From Flavobacteriaceae bacterium UBA3339 (lineage in GTDB: Bacteria > Bacteroidota > Bacteroidia > Flavobacteriales > Flavobacteriaceae), in the NCBI GenBank assembly GCA_002360925.1, contig DERN01000002.1, positions 62,001 through 126,000 of the forward strand: a stretch of 64,000 nucleotides of DNA, read 5' to 3'. Positions 34,308-42,934 of the stretch are shown piece after piece. The translations under genes were made by a program, and so were the position numbers. How positions within the stretch are numbered: position 1 is the first letter of the stretch; each line of letters begins with the position of its first letter. The notes under the pieces are model-generated. The model had not been told where the DNA came from and did no database searches. It worked only from the letters and a program-made list of their open reading frames with translations.

Positions 34308-35342
34308 TTACTCCTGTATTAATTCTCCACAAATTGGAGTTTGAAAAGCTTCTGAAAATTCGTCCGAAGTTAAATTCTTTGGTAATAAAACCATCATTTT
34401 AGTAATAGCAGCTTCGGTTGTAATATCGTGTCCTGAAATAACGCCAATATGTTTTAAAGCTGTTCCGGTTTCGTATTTTCCCATATCAACGGTTCCGCCC
34501 CAACATTGTGTTACATTTACAATTTTCACACCGCGTTCTATTGCTTTTTGAAGCGTATTAATAAACCAAAATTCGGTCGGAGCATTTCCCGAACCAAAAG
34601 TTTCCAAAACAATTCCTTTTAAATTTTCGATATTTAAAACCGCTTCTAATACGTGTTGTGAAATTCCTGGAAATATCTTTAAAATAAACACATTGGTGTC
34701 TAAATCTTTTAAAACTTCTAACTTCGAAGAAGCATAAAAATCGTCTAATAAATGTTCGTTTAATTTTAAATGTACGCCCGATTCTGCCAAATGTGGCAAG
34801 TTTGGCGATGTAAAAGCGTTAAAATGTTCGGCAGAAATTTTGGTTGTTCTGTTACCGCGATACAATTTATATTCGAAATACAAACCAACTTCCTTTATAA
34901 CCGGAATGCCGTTTTGTTGCAAAGCTGCAATTTGTATCGCTGTAATTAAATTTTCTTTAGCATCGGTACGCAAATCTCCAATAGGAAGTTGCGAACCGGT
35001 CAATATTACCGGTTTTGTAAGATTTTTTAACATGAAGCTTAAAGCAGATGCCGTGTACGACATTGTATCCGATCCATGTAGAACAACAAAACCATCAAAA
35101 TTATCGTAGTTTTTTTCGATTACTTCAGCAATCGTAATCCAATGTTCCAAATTCATATCCGAAGAATCAATTGGTTCTTCAAACGAATACGTATCAATAA
35201 TACAATCTAAAAGATTTAATTCGGGAATGCGTTCTAATAGCTGATCGAAATTGAAGGCTTTTAATGCGCCTGTTTCAAAATCTTTGATCATTCCGATTGT
35301 TCCGCCCGTATAAATCAATAATATTTTAGATTTTACCATCAT
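34308..35342 (-). CDS. ansA: Type I L-asparaginase
   Basis: A 344-residue cytoplasmic amidohydrolase converting asparagine to aspartate and ammonia. The first catalytic Thr is in LLIYTGGTIGM (about 8-18) and the second in VVLHGSDTMSYTASALSF (about 85-102), both typical. Length and the lack of a signal peptide fit the type I cytoplasmic enzyme. Its start overlaps the stop of the upstream acyltransferase gene by 4 bases (ATGA), so the two are coupled. Convergent with the interrupted lipoprotein gene, 2 bases away. Confidence 0.93.
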   Translation of the reverse strand: MMVKSKILLIYTGGTIGMIKDFETGALKAFNFDQLLERIPELNLLDCIIDTYSFEEPIDSSDMNLEHWITIAEVIEKNYDNFDGFVVLHGSDTMSYTASALSFMLKNLTKPVILTGSQLPIGDLRTDAKENLITAIQIAALQQNGIPVIKEVGLYFEYKLYRGNRTTKISAEHFNAFTSPNLPHLAESGVHLKLNEHLLDDFYASSKLEVLKDLDTNVFILKIFPGISQHVLEAVLNIENLKGIVLETFGSGNAPTEFWFINTLQKAIERGVKIVNVTQCWGGTVDMGKYETGTALKHIGVISGHDITTEAAITKMMVLLPKNLTSDEFSEAFQTPICGELIQE

Positions 35343-36463
35343 AGATTGTTTTTATTCACCACAGGATTTGCATACATTTCTAAAAACTTTTGAACCACAA
35401 CCGGATTGTCTTTTCCTACGCGCATTTCTAATCGGCGTAAAAATAACTGCTTTTCCTGTTCGTTGTACAACGATTCATACGTATTGGTTTCGTTTAATAA
35501 ATCGTAGGCAATGTAATTGGTTGGCCAAAGTTTGTAATTGCTTATAATTTGCTTATCGATCACTTTTGTAAGCATCTGAATCTGTTTTGCCGAATTATCG
35601 GTTTCAGATTTTATATCTTCTAATTCTTGATCTAAAACGCTTCCTACGTGAATATGAATTCTTTTTTTCTGACCAACAACGCCACTCATTAAATTAATGA
35701 AGTCTTCGTTTTTGTCTTTTATATATTCAATATCCTGAAGTTGTGCCATTAATTGCGGCATTTTTAACTTATCGGTAGGATCGTATTCATACGAAATCGA
35801 AACAGGAACAATGCGTAACGATTTTAAATAATCTAACACATTTCCGTTATCGTTTGCCATTGCAATCATTTTCAACACACCAGAATGCGTTGCATCGTTT
35901 CCATCTTTTGTTCTTCCTTCGCGTTGCGCAATCCAAACCGAACGATTTTCTTCCTTCACTAAATGCTGAATATATTCAGACATTAATTTCGAACTTAAAA
36001 GCAAATCTCGAGGCGAAACATCGCGTTTAACAATAAAATTTCGATTCAGCTTAGCCAAATCAAGCAAAAATGATTTCTGAACCAAGTTGTTTCCAACAGC
36101 CGAAGCCGTCATGACCATTTTTTGATGTAATAAACTTACGTTCAACAATGAAGTATCTAAAAGAATATCTCGGTGATTAGAAATATAAAGATAGGAAGTA
36201 TTAGGATCTAACTTTTCGAATCCGGAAACAGTTAATCCTTCCGAAGAAGTTTCTAAAACGCGATCCATTGTTTGACCGATTACCTTTTCGTGAAACTCCT
36301 GAATGGAATGAATTGATAATAGAATTTCCAGAATTTCTTCCTCTGTTTTATCAGGAAAAGTAAAATGGGTTAAAGATTTAAACATGGGATGATGCGCAAT
36401 AACCTTTAATCGGTCGTTTACCTCATCATCATCATAAAATCTTATACTATCGTACTTTGACAT
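35339..36463 (-). CDS. PlsC-like 1-acyl-sn-glycerol-3-phosphate acyltransferase family protein
   Basis: A 374-residue acyltransferase-like protein without obvious membrane helices. The acyltransferase block includes LYISNHRDILLDTSLLN (about 91-107), FIVKRDVS (about 138-145) and SVWIAQREGRTKDGND (about 175-190), matching the NHxxxD, FxxR and EGTR-type motifs of glycerolipid acyltransferases. The His-to-Asp spacing is five residues, not the usual four, and this seems to be how the flavobacterial version looks. Likely role is transfer of acyl chains to glycerolipid or lysolipid. Coupled to ansA by a 4-base overlap. Confidence 0.8.
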   Translation of the reverse strand: MSKYDSIRFYDDDEVNDRLKVIAHHPMFKSLTHFTFPDKTEEEILEILLSIHSIQEFHEKVIGQTMDRVLETSSEGLTVSGFEKLDPNTSYLYISNHRDILLDTSLLNVSLLHQKMVMTASAVGNNLVQKSFLLDLAKLNRNFIVKRDVSPRDLLLSSKLMSEYIQHLVKEENRSVWIAQREGRTKDGNDATHSGVLKMIAMANDNGNVLDYLKSLRIVPVSISYEYDPTDKLKMPQLMAQLQDIEYIKDKNEDFINLMSGVVGQKKRIHIHVGSVLDQELEDIKSETDNSAKQIQMLTKVIDKQIISNYKLWPTNYIAYDLLNETNTYESLYNEQEKQLFLRRLEMRVGKDNPVVVQKFLEMYANPVVNKNNL

Positions 36464-36502
36464 ATCTTACTAAGTATTGTAGTGCAAATGAAAGAAATAT
36501 AT

Positions 36503-37282
36503 TTATGATATCACACTTTTTTTAAAAACTTCTAACGCATTGTTAGTTGTTTGTTGTGCAATTTCCTCTACACTAAGTTTATAAACTTCGGCAAGCTTTT
36601 GCGCTACCAAATTAACATACGACGATTCGTTTCGTTTTCCTCGGTAAGGCGCCGGAGCCAAATAAGGCGAATCGGTTTCTAGAACAAGGTGTTCTAAAGG
36701 AATTTCGTTTAAAAATTGATCGATTTTTCCGTTTTTAAACGTTACAACTCCGCCAATTCCTAATTTTAAACCTAAATCGATTGCTTGATGCGCATCGTCT
36801 ATCGTTCCAGTAAAACAATGAAAAATCCCCGAAAGATTTCCGCGTTCTTTTTCTAAAACTTCAAAAGTTTCGGCAAAAGCATCTCGACAATGAATATTAA
36901 TTGGTAAATTGAATTGTTTTGACCATTGAATTTGTTTTTGAAACGCTTCTTGCTGAATTTCTAATGTGGATTTATCCCAAAATAAATCAACGCCAATTTC
37001 GCCAACTGCAACATAATTTCCGGTTTGTAATTCGTTTAAAACAAAATCTAATTCTGTTTGATACGATTCTGGTTTTACCGAACACGGATGCAATCCCATC
37101 ATTAAATGAACAACTTCCGGAAAACGTTTTTTTACGTTCATCATCGCTTCAAAATACGTGGTATCAATTGCAGGAACAAAAAATTGTTTCACATTTTGAT
37201 CTAACGCACGCTGAATCATTTCGTCCCGATCGTTTTTAAATTCTTCGCTATATAAATGCGTATGTGTGTCTATCAGAATCAT
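36503..37282 (-). CDS. TatD-family metal-dependent hydrolase
   Basis: A 259-residue TIM-barrel hydrolase. Metal-binding motifs: DTHTHLYSEEF at 5-15, GEIGVDLFWD near 97-106, NIHCRDAF near 128-135, FHCFTG near 153-158 and LETDSPYLAP near 200-209. TatD proteins are DNases or general metallohydrolases; YabD/YcfH type members are often next to methionyl-tRNA synthetase, which is not the case here. The divergent retropepsin-like gene starts 30 bases away. Confidence 0.93.
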   Translation of the reverse strand: MILIDTHTHLYSEEFKNDRDEMIQRALDQNVKQFFVPAIDTTYFEAMMNVKKRFPEVVHLMMGLHPCSVKPESYQTELDFVLNELQTGNYVAVGEIGVDLFWDKSTLEIQQEAFQKQIQWSKQFNLPINIHCRDAFAETFEVLEKERGNLSGIFHCFTGTIDDAHQAIDLGLKLGIGGVVTFKNGKIDQFLNEIPLEHLVLETDSPYLAPAPYRGKRNESSYVNLVAQKLAEVYKLSVEEIAQQTTNNALEVFKKSVIS

Positions 37283-37312
37283 TTTGTATTTTTATCGTCA
37301 AATTTCAAATCC

Positions 37313-37750
37313 ATGATAGAAATCGAACATTCTTTGTTGCAACAAGGTTATCATTCAATTCCTTTCCGAATCCGAAAATCAAATCATTTGTATATATACG
37401 CCAAAATTAATGGCGTAAAAGGACTTTTTTTGTTAGATACTGGCGCTTCGAATACGTGTATTGATATTAATCAAAGCGAACCTTTTTGTTTGGTTTCTAA
37501 TCAATCTAATGCAAAAGCTTCCGGAGCTGGATCTAATGATTTGTACACCGAAATTTCGAAAGGCAATCGCATTCAACTTGGAAAGTGGAAACGCACAAAT
37601 ACCACCTTTGTTCTTTTAGATTTAAATCATGTAAACATTGCGTTTAGCCAATATAAGCTTCCCGCAGTTCAAGGAATTATCGGAAGCGATTTACTGAAAC
37701 AACACGAAGCTTTAATTCATTATCCTTCGCGTTTATTATTTATCAGATAA
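37313..37750 (+). CDS. Retropepsin-like aspartic protease family protein
   Basis: A 145-residue soluble protein with a single aspartic-protease motif, Asp42-Thr-Gly in LFLLDTGASNTCID, and a later LPAVQGIIGSDLLKQ, the usual second block of clan AA proteases that work as dimers. No signal peptide. The Met at 37313 is preferred to one 19 codons upstream, which would overlap the tatD coding region. Its end overlaps the convergent DUF3109 gene by 15 bases. The target is unknown. Confidence 0.8.
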   Translation: MIEIEHSLLQQGYHSIPFRIRKSNHLYIYAKINGVKGLFLLDTGASNTCIDINQSEPFCLVSNQSNAKASGAGSNDLYTEISKGNRIQLGKWKRTNTTFVLLDLNHVNIAFSQYKLPAVQGIIGSDLLKQHEALIHYPSRLLFIR

Positions 37751-38317
37751 CTGTTTTTTCCATTCGGTTGCAACCGCATCTAATTCTTTATACCAATCTT
37801 CTCCAAATTTGCGGATAAGTGGTCCTTTTAAGAATTTATAAACAGGCACTTCTAATTCTTTTCCCAATGTACACGCGTCGTCGCAAATATACCAACGATG
37901 ATAGTTTATTGCAGAAAATTGCGAATATTCCTTAATTCGAATCGGATATAAATGACACGAAATAGGTTTTTTATAATCTAACTTTCCTTCGTTATAAGCT
38001 TGTTCAATTCCGCAAAGTGCTGTGTCTTCATCAAAAATTACATACGCACATTCGCTTCCATGAACCAACGGAGTTTCGTATTCGCCATCTTCGCCCACAA
38101 CCCATTTTCCTTGATTTTCGATCGCTTCGATTCCTTCTTTTCGCAAATAAGGTTTAATCGTTTCGTAAATCTCATCTAAAACTTGTGTTTCCTCTTTTAA
38201 CAAAGGAGCTCCCGCATCGCCATCAACACAACATTGTCCTTTACAGGCCGATAAATTGCAAACGAATTCATTCTCAATAATTTCGTCTGAAACTATAGTA
38301 TTTCCTATCTGAAACAT
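37736..38317 (-). CDS. DUF3109 family cysteine-rich protein
   Basis: A 193-residue soluble protein with conserved cysteines: CNLSACKGQCC near 20-30, a Cys in GSECAY, CGIEQAY, ISCHLYPIRI and YICDDACTLG. This is the DUF3109 family of Bacteroidetes, related to the YkgJ/CxxCxxCC group thought to bind zinc or an iron-sulfur cluster. The role is unknown. It overlaps the convergent retropepsin-like gene by 15 bases, so antisense effects between them are possible. Confidence 0.85.
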   Translation of the reverse strand: MFQIGNTIVSDEIIENEFVCNLSACKGQCCVDGDAGAPLLKEETQVLDEIYETIKPYLRKEGIEAIENQGKWVVGEDGEYETPLVHGSECAYVIFDEDTALCGIEQAYNEGKLDYKKPISCHLYPIRIKEYSQFSAINYHRWYICDDACTLGKELEVPVYKFLKGPLIRKFGEDWYKELDAVATEWKKQLSDK

Positions 38318-38453
38318 TTTGGTCTTAATTAAAATGCAAAGTTACAATTATTTATAAGCGATAAAACATTATGTTTTTGTAAATGCTTATGATAAAATTC
38401 ATAACATACTAAAACCACTCTTGTATATTATGATATTTTCAACAAATTATGAG

Positions 38454-38461
38454 TAATTTTG
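38454..38461 (+). promoter_or_regulatory. -7 promoter element TAATTTTG for marC
   Basis: Exact TAnnTTTG match 16 bases before the marC-like start in a 160-base divergent intergenic region. Confidence 0.6.
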
Positions 38462-38477
38462 ATTTAAAAATAAAACT

Positions 38478-39053
38478 ATGGAAATTAACGCTAAGGAAAT
38501 TTTTACAGCAGGAATGATCATATTCGCTGTAATAGATATTTTAGGTTCTATTCCTATTATTGTAGATTTAAGATCTCGTGTTGGGAAAATTCAATCCGAA
38601 AAAGCTTCTATTGTAGCAGCTTGTATTATGATTGCTTTTCTTTTTGTAGGAGAATCGATCTTGAATTTAATCGGAATTGATGTGAATTCGTTCGCTGTAG
38701 CCGGAGCTTTTGTCTTGTTTTTTCTTGCACTTGAAATGATTCTGGGAATCAGGCTTTACCGCGATGAAGAACCACAAACTGCATCTATTGTTCCTTTGGC
38801 TTTTCCGTTAATTGCCGGTCCGGGAATTATGACGACCATTTTGGCTTTGCGAGCAGAATATCAAACAATTAATATTGTGTTGGCAATTATTTTAAATATT
38901 ATAGTGGTTTATGTTGTTTTAAAGCTTTCGAGCAAGATCGAACGCATCATTGGATCAAACGGATTAGGCGTTATTCGCAAGGTTTTTGGAGTAGTACTTT
39001 TGGCAATTGCTGTTAAATTATTTGCTACTAATGTTAAAGGTTTGTTCAACTAA
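38478..39053 (+). CDS. MarC-family integral membrane protein
   Basis: A 191-residue inner-membrane protein with six hydrophobic helices, FAVAGAFVLFFLALEMILG near 72-90 and the family-typical VPLAFPLIAGPGIMTTIL near 107-124. MarC/SNARE-like permease family members are of unknown function despite the name linking them to multiple antibiotic resistance. Start fixed by the promoter element 16 bases upstream. Probably co-transcribed with the small membrane gene and oxidoreductase that follow. Confidence 0.9.
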   Translation: MEINAKEIFTAGMIIFAVIDILGSIPIIVDLRSRVGKIQSEKASIVAACIMIAFLFVGESILNLIGIDVNSFAVAGAFVLFFLALEMILGIRLYRDEEPQTASIVPLAFPLIAGPGIMTTILALRAEYQTINIVLAIILNIIVVYVVLKLSSKIERIIGSNGLGVIRKVFGVVLLAIAVKLFATNVKGLFN

Positions 39054-39102
39054 TCAAATAATTATTAACTTCGGCGCCTAAAGACAAAATAAAAAATCAA
39101 TA

Positions 39103-39297
39103 ATGAAATACGTTACCTATATAATCGTTGTAATTGCTATTGCATTGATTGTATTAAATATTACAAAATTAGATTTTGACAACTTATTTCAAGGCGAAAG
39201 TGTAGTCGCTTTAATCTGTATTCTTGCCATTTTGTGCGCAGTAATATTGTTACTTATCTTTAATACATCAAAAGCAATAGACAACAAAAACAAATAA
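39103..39297 (+). CDS. Hypothetical small membrane protein (64 aa)
   Basis: A 64-residue protein of two transmembrane helices (about 3-22 and 35-54) joined by a short acidic loop, with a polar Lys-rich C-terminus. No family recognised. Lies 49 bases after marC and 5 bases before an oxidoreductase gene on the same strand, which supports it being real and co-transcribed. Confidence 0.55.
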   Translation: MKYVTYIIVVIAIALIVLNITKLDFDNLFQGESVVALICILAILCAVILLLIFNTSKAIDNKNK

Positions 39298-39302
39298 CAG
39301 CT

Positions 39303-39917
39303 ATGTTTGATTGTTTGATTATAGGTGGTGGAGTTTCGGGAGTTTCTTGTGCTTTAGTTTTAGGTTCTGCAAACCAAAAAGCTTTTATGGAAAACAAGAA
39401 AATCGGAATTATTACCCACCAAAAAGGATCTATGCTTCAAGATGCTCTTTTTAACAATGCATATGGAATTGCTCCGGGAACTTTAGGAACGGATTTATTA
39501 CATGAAACATTAGAAAACTTGCAAAACCTTTATCCGCATATTGAGCAGATAGATAAAGAGAAAGTTGTTTCGGTTGTTACTAAAGAAGATTATTTTCAGA
39601 TTACTACAAACGAAAATATTTACGAAGCAAAAACCGTTGTTTTAGCAATTAATTCAAGTAATCCGTTTACGATTGAAGGATGTTTGCAACCTTATGTAAT
39701 TCCGCATAGAAAATCGTTGCCGCAAAAAAACCGAATCCAATTGTCCAATAACGATCATTTGGTTTTTAAAGGTGCTTATGTTGCCGGAACTTTAGCCGGG
39801 CATCGCAGTCAATTGGCAATTGCAGCCGGAAGTGGAGCAGCTGTTGCAACAGATTTGCTTACTTTATGGAACAACGGAATTGAAACACACGCACACGACA
39901 GTATCAGAAAAAAATAA
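39303..39917 (+). CDS. Short FAD-dependent oxidoreductase, thioredoxin reductase-like without CxxC
   Basis: A 204-residue protein with an N-terminal dinucleotide fold (IIGGGVSGVSCALVLG, 6-21) and a C-terminal FAD-contact region GAYVAGTLAGHRSQLAIAAGSG. It lacks the central NADPH domain and the redox CxxC of thioredoxin reductases, so it is about two-thirds of their length. It resembles the short flavoproteins often annotated as NAD(P)/FAD-dependent oxidoreductase in Flavobacteria. Reaction unknown. Followed by a strong hairpin terminator. Confidence 0.75.
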   Translation: MFDCLIIGGGVSGVSCALVLGSANQKAFMENKKIGIITHQKGSMLQDALFNNAYGIAPGTLGTDLLHETLENLQNLYPHIEQIDKEKVVSVVTKEDYFQITTNENIYEAKTVVLAINSSNPFTIEGCLQPYVIPHRKSLPQKNRIQLSNNDHLVFKGAYVAGTLAGHRSQLAIAAGSGAAVATDLLTLWNNGIETHAHDSIRKK

Positions 39918-39927
39918 TAAATACGAT

Positions 39928-39967
39928 AAAAGAAAAAGCAGGAATTAAAATTCCTGCTTTTTCTTTT
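39928..39967 (+). terminator. Strong hairpin terminator
   Basis: Long stem AAAGAAAAAGCAGGAAT / ATTCCTGCTTTTTCTTT with a TAAA loop, 11 bases after the oxidoreductase stop, and also usable by the convergent small gene at 40010. Confidence 0.85.
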
Positions 39968-40009
39968 ATTTGCGTTAATAATACCTAAACTAGTATATTA
40001 TTGAATATC

Positions 40010-40243
40010 TTATTTTAAGAATGAGTGCGCTGTTGTATCTTGATCATCATCGTTATTGGCAGCAAAAAAACGCAATTGTTTTAACCAATAAGCAAAAGCT
40101 ACAGAGCAAATAATGATAAATACCCAAGTAATAGTGTTTGCTAACCACCAGTTAGATAATTCTAATTCAGCTAACCAATCCATTGGCTTCATTAAAACAT
40201 CTACGAATAAAAATTCAATACCTTTAAAGAAAGATGTCCACAT
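40010..40243 (-). CDS. Small DUF6341-like membrane protein
   Basis: A 77-residue protein with an aromatic amphipathic N-terminus (WTSFFKGIEFLFVDVLMKPM), one transmembrane helix (about 35-55) and a polar acidic tail. I recall this protein beside upp and the DUF6427 gene in other Flavobacteria, which is the arrangement here (DUF6427-like at 40355, upp at 41279). Function unknown. It is divergent from the DUF6427-like gene. Confidence 0.65.
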   Translation of the reverse strand: MWTSFFKGIEFLFVDVLMKPMDWLAELELSNWWLANTITWVFIIICSVAFAYWLKQLRFFAANNDDDQDTTAHSFLK

Positions 40244-40286
40244 AATATTGTTATTAAATTATTTATGTTTAATTTCAGTTAAATTC

Positions 40287-40294
40287 TAACTTTG
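40287..40294 (+). promoter_or_regulatory. -7 promoter element TAACTTTG
   Basis: Exact TAnnTTTG match on the plus strand 60 bases before the DUF6427-like start. Confidence 0.6.
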
Positions 40295-40354
40295 CAACAA
40301 AAGTAAAAAAAATTATCAACAAGTTATTTACAAAATCTAAAATAATTATTTTTA

Positions 40355-41284
40355 ATGCTCGCAAATCTTTTTTCAAAAAGCAGACCTATAGGATATGTAG
40401 CCATTGGTTTATTACTTTTAACTACGTATTTCCTTCATTTAGTTTCTGATTTAAAATGGATGCAATCACCCGCCGCCATTATAGAAAAAAGTCTTTTATT
40501 TGTTGCCGTTGCCTTTTCGGTTTTGCTGATTCAGTTTATAACACTGAAGAACCTTTTGGCTATCAACAACTTATATTCTTTATTTTTATATGCTTGTTTT
40601 CTGATTCTTTTTCCTACTTTTTTCGATGATTCAGAATTAATCATTGCTAATTTGCTGATTCTTTTAGCAATGCGACGCATTATTTCGCTTCAAACATTAA
40701 AACTTCCTAAGATCAAAATCTTCGATGCCAGTTTGTGGATTTTCTTTGCTACGCTTTTTGAATCGTGGACTATTTTATATTTCATTTTGGTTTATTTAGC
40801 TATTATTTGGTACGTTAGCGAAGATTATCGCCATTGGATTATTCCTGCAATTGCGCTTTTTACGGTTACGGTTTTATTTTATACTTACAGTCTTTTTTAC
40901 AACATTAATTTGGTTGAATATTGGACCAATAAATACGATATTGGTTTTAATTTTGATTATTTCGAAAACGTTTATCAAAACATTGCCATTTCGTTTTTTG
41001 CAACTGTTGCGGTACTTTTTACTGCATATCAATTAACGAATTTAAAAAGCATTGCAACCAATCAATTGCACTTGTACAAAAACATTGTATTGAGTTTTGT
41101 TATCGGAGTTGTAATCTTCATTATCGCACCAGAAAAATCAAATGGATTATTGGTTTTTACCTTTTTTCCTCTTTCTATTATTGGCGGAAATTTCATTTCG
41201 AGCACCAAAACCAAATGGATTAAAGAACTTGTTTTAGGTTTAATTTTAGCCGTAAGCTTGATTCTTTTCTTTTTAAAACTATAA
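40355..41284 (+). CDS. DUF6427-like multi-pass membrane protein
   Basis: A 309-residue inner-membrane protein with about eight hydrophobic helices and few charged residues apart from short loops. It starts MLANLFSKSRPIGYVAIG, as in the flavobacterial DUF6427 family. The reading frame ends 6 bases inside the convergent upp gene. No enzymatic motif seen. The recurring neighbourhood with upp and a DUF6341-like gene is known from other Flavobacteria but does not reveal a function. Confidence 0.75.
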   Translation: MLANLFSKSRPIGYVAIGLLLLTTYFLHLVSDLKWMQSPAAIIEKSLLFVAVAFSVLLIQFITLKNLLAINNLYSLFLYACFLILFPTFFDDSELIIANLLILLAMRRIISLQTLKLPKIKIFDASLWIFFATLFESWTILYFILVYLAIIWYVSEDYRHWIIPAIALFTVTVLFYTYSLFYNINLVEYWTNKYDIGFNFDYFENVYQNIAISFFATVAVLFTAYQLTNLKSIATNQLHLYKNIVLSFVIGVVIFIIAPEKSNGLLVFTFFPLSIIGGNFISSTKTKWIKELVLGLILAVSLILFFLKL

Positions 41285-41920
41285 TTTTTCACCAAAAGCT
41301 AAATCGCCAGCATCGCCAATTCCAGGAACAATATATTTGTTTTCGTCTAAACCTTCGTCGAGCGTTGCAACCCAAAGATGTACATATTCGGGCAAATGTT
41401 GTTGTAAATAAGCAATTCCTTCCGGAGCTGCAATCACAACGCACATATGAATTTCTTTCGGAGTTTCTTCTTGCAGTAATTTATTAAAAACCGCAACCAT
41501 AGAATGTCCGGTTGCCAACATCGGATCTAGAAACAACAAATGTTTGTCTTGAAACGAAGGCGCTGCCTGATATTCAACTTTAATTTCGGGTGAACCATGA
41601 ATTCTTGAAGCCGAAACAAATCCGTTTTCTGCATCGTCAAAAAAGTTCATAAATCCGGTATGAAGCGCTAATCCGGCACGAAGAATCGAACATAAAACCA
41701 CATTGTCCTCAATAACTGTTGTGTTTTTAATTCCAAGCGGCGTTTGAACTGCAACTTCTTTATAAGGCAAGGTTTTACTTAATTCGTACGCCATAATTTC
41801 GCCAATACGTTCCATGTTTTTACGAAAACGCATCGAGTCTTTCTGAATGTTTACATCGCGTAATTGCGCCAAAAAGTGATTTAAAATACTGTTTTGTTCT
41901 GAAATATAATGAATATGCAT
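41279..41920 (-). CDS. upp: Uracil phosphoribosyltransferase
   Basis: A 213-residue cytoplasmic enzyme making UMP from uracil and PRPP (pyrimidine salvage). The PRPP-binding loop is LLFLDPMLATGHSMVAV (about 130-146), with the N-terminal SMRFRKNMERIGEIMAYE and the uracil-site region PGIGDAGDLAFGE at the C-terminus. Length is normal. It overlaps the convergent DUF6427-like gene by 6 bases. Confidence 0.96.
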   Translation of the reverse strand: MHIHYISEQNSILNHFLAQLRDVNIQKDSMRFRKNMERIGEIMAYELSKTLPYKEVAVQTPLGIKNTTVIEDNVVLCSILRAGLALHTGFMNFFDDAENGFVSASRIHGSPEIKVEYQAAPSFQDKHLLFLDPMLATGHSMVAVFNKLLQEETPKEIHMCVVIAAPEGIAYLQQHLPEYVHLWVATLDEGLDENKYIVPGIGDAGDLAFGEKL

Positions 41921-41961
41921 AACTTTAAAGTTCGTTTATGAATTTGTAAAATTATTAAAAG

Positions 41962-41969
41962 TATATTTG
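41962..41969 (+). promoter_or_regulatory. -7 promoter element TATATTTG
   Basis: Exact TAnnTTTG match 18 bases before the DUF4254 start. A TTTG lies 15 bases further upstream, closer than the usual 19-21. Confidence 0.6.
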
Positions 41970-41987
41970 TAAATAAAAATTAAAGAC

Positions 41988-42593
41988 ATGTTTGCAGAAT
42001 TCGCATTTCCTATTTTTGAGCAAAGTATTGCAGATTATCATAAGTACGACGATGTTTATCATCCGGTAGAAAATCCGTACGAAAAAGGTTCGATCGAACA
42101 TTTGTTATATGCAAAAAACTGGGTCGATACCGTTCAATGGCATTATGAAGATATTATTCGCGATCCGCAAATTGATCCGATTGCCGCATTGGATTTGAAA
42201 AGAAAAATCGATGCTTCGAATCAAGTTAGAACTGATATGGTAGAATATATCGACAGTTATTTCTTAGATAAATACAAAAATGTTCAGGTAAAAGCCGATG
42301 CAAAAATCAACACAGAAAGTCCGGCTTGGGCAATAGATCGTTTGTCGATTTTAGCTTTGAAAATTTACCACATGAATGAAGAAGCAACGCGCGAAACGGC
42401 TTCTGAAGAACACAGAGCAAAATGTCAGGCAAAATTAGATGTTCTTTTAGAGCAAAAACAAGACATGTTTACATCGATCAGCCAATTGATTTCCGATATT
42501 GAAAATGGAGATAAATTCATGAAAGTGTACAAACAAATGAAAATGTATAACGACGATGATTTAAATCCGGTATTATATCAAAATAAAAAATAG
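41988..42593 (+). CDS. DUF4254 domain-containing protein
   Basis: A 201-residue all-helical soluble protein with ENPYEKGSIEHLLYAKNWVD, TVQWHYEDIIRDPQID and NTESPAWAIDRLSILALKIYH blocks of the DUF4254 family. The role is unknown, but the family is nearly always next to a GT9 glycosyltransferase in Bacteroidetes, which is also the case here (42935). A terminator-like hairpin follows before the next gene. Confidence 0.85.
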   Translation: MFAEFAFPIFEQSIADYHKYDDVYHPVENPYEKGSIEHLLYAKNWVDTVQWHYEDIIRDPQIDPIAALDLKRKIDASNQVRTDMVEYIDSYFLDKYKNVQVKADAKINTESPAWAIDRLSILALKIYHMNEEATRETASEEHRAKCQAKLDVLLEQKQDMFTSISQLISDIENGDKFMKVYKQMKMYNDDDLNPVLYQNKK

Positions 42594-42601
42594 TATTTTT
42601 G

Positions 42602-42630
42602 AAAGACTTTCCTAAACGAAAGTCTTTTTT
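42602..42630 (+). terminator. Hairpin terminator or attenuator
   Basis: AAAGACTTTC and GAAAGTCTTT pair around CTAAAC and run into a T-tract that ends 4 bases before the next start codon, so partial read-through to the GT9 gene is likely. Confidence 0.75.
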
Positions 42631-42633
42631 AAT

Positions 42634-42933
42634 ATGAACAAACTTTTAAAAATAGCGCAAGTCTTAATTTTCACCGTTTTATTATTGACAATCGGTGTTT
42701 TTATATGGCAGTTTTTTAATCCTTACGCACGTTTAATGTTGATTCCGCTCGGAATTTTAAGCATTTATTACTTGCTTATTTACAGCTTTGCCCGATTATT
42801 GCAGCACCAAACTTCAAAAATGTGGATGTATGTTGGTATTTTATTTATCATTATTCCGCTTATTGCATTTTCGATGGCGTATCAGCAAATCATGGAATTT
42901 TCGATGCAAATTCTAAACTCGTTCACTAATTAA
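42634..42933 (+). CDS. Hypothetical small membrane protein (99 aa)
   Basis: A 99-residue protein with three hydrophobic helices (about 6-25, 33-52 and 65-85). I do not recognise it. It starts 4 bases after a terminator hairpin, and the GT9 glycosyltransferase starts 2 bases after its stop, so it belongs to that transcript. It may be a membrane partner of the glycosyltransferase, though nothing in the sequence proves this. Confidence 0.6.
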   Translation: MNKLLKIAQVLIFTVLLLTIGVFIWQFFNPYARLMLIPLGILSIYYLLIYSFARLLQHQTSKMWMYVGILFIIIPLIAFSMAYQQIMEFSMQILNSFTN

Positions 42934-42934
42934 A

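Noticed and set aside
42602..42630. Hairpin read as a pure terminator that isolates the GT9 gene
   Set aside because: No promoter element is visible between it and the start at 42634, so complete termination would leave the small membrane gene and GT9 untranscribed; an attenuator or partial terminator is more likely.
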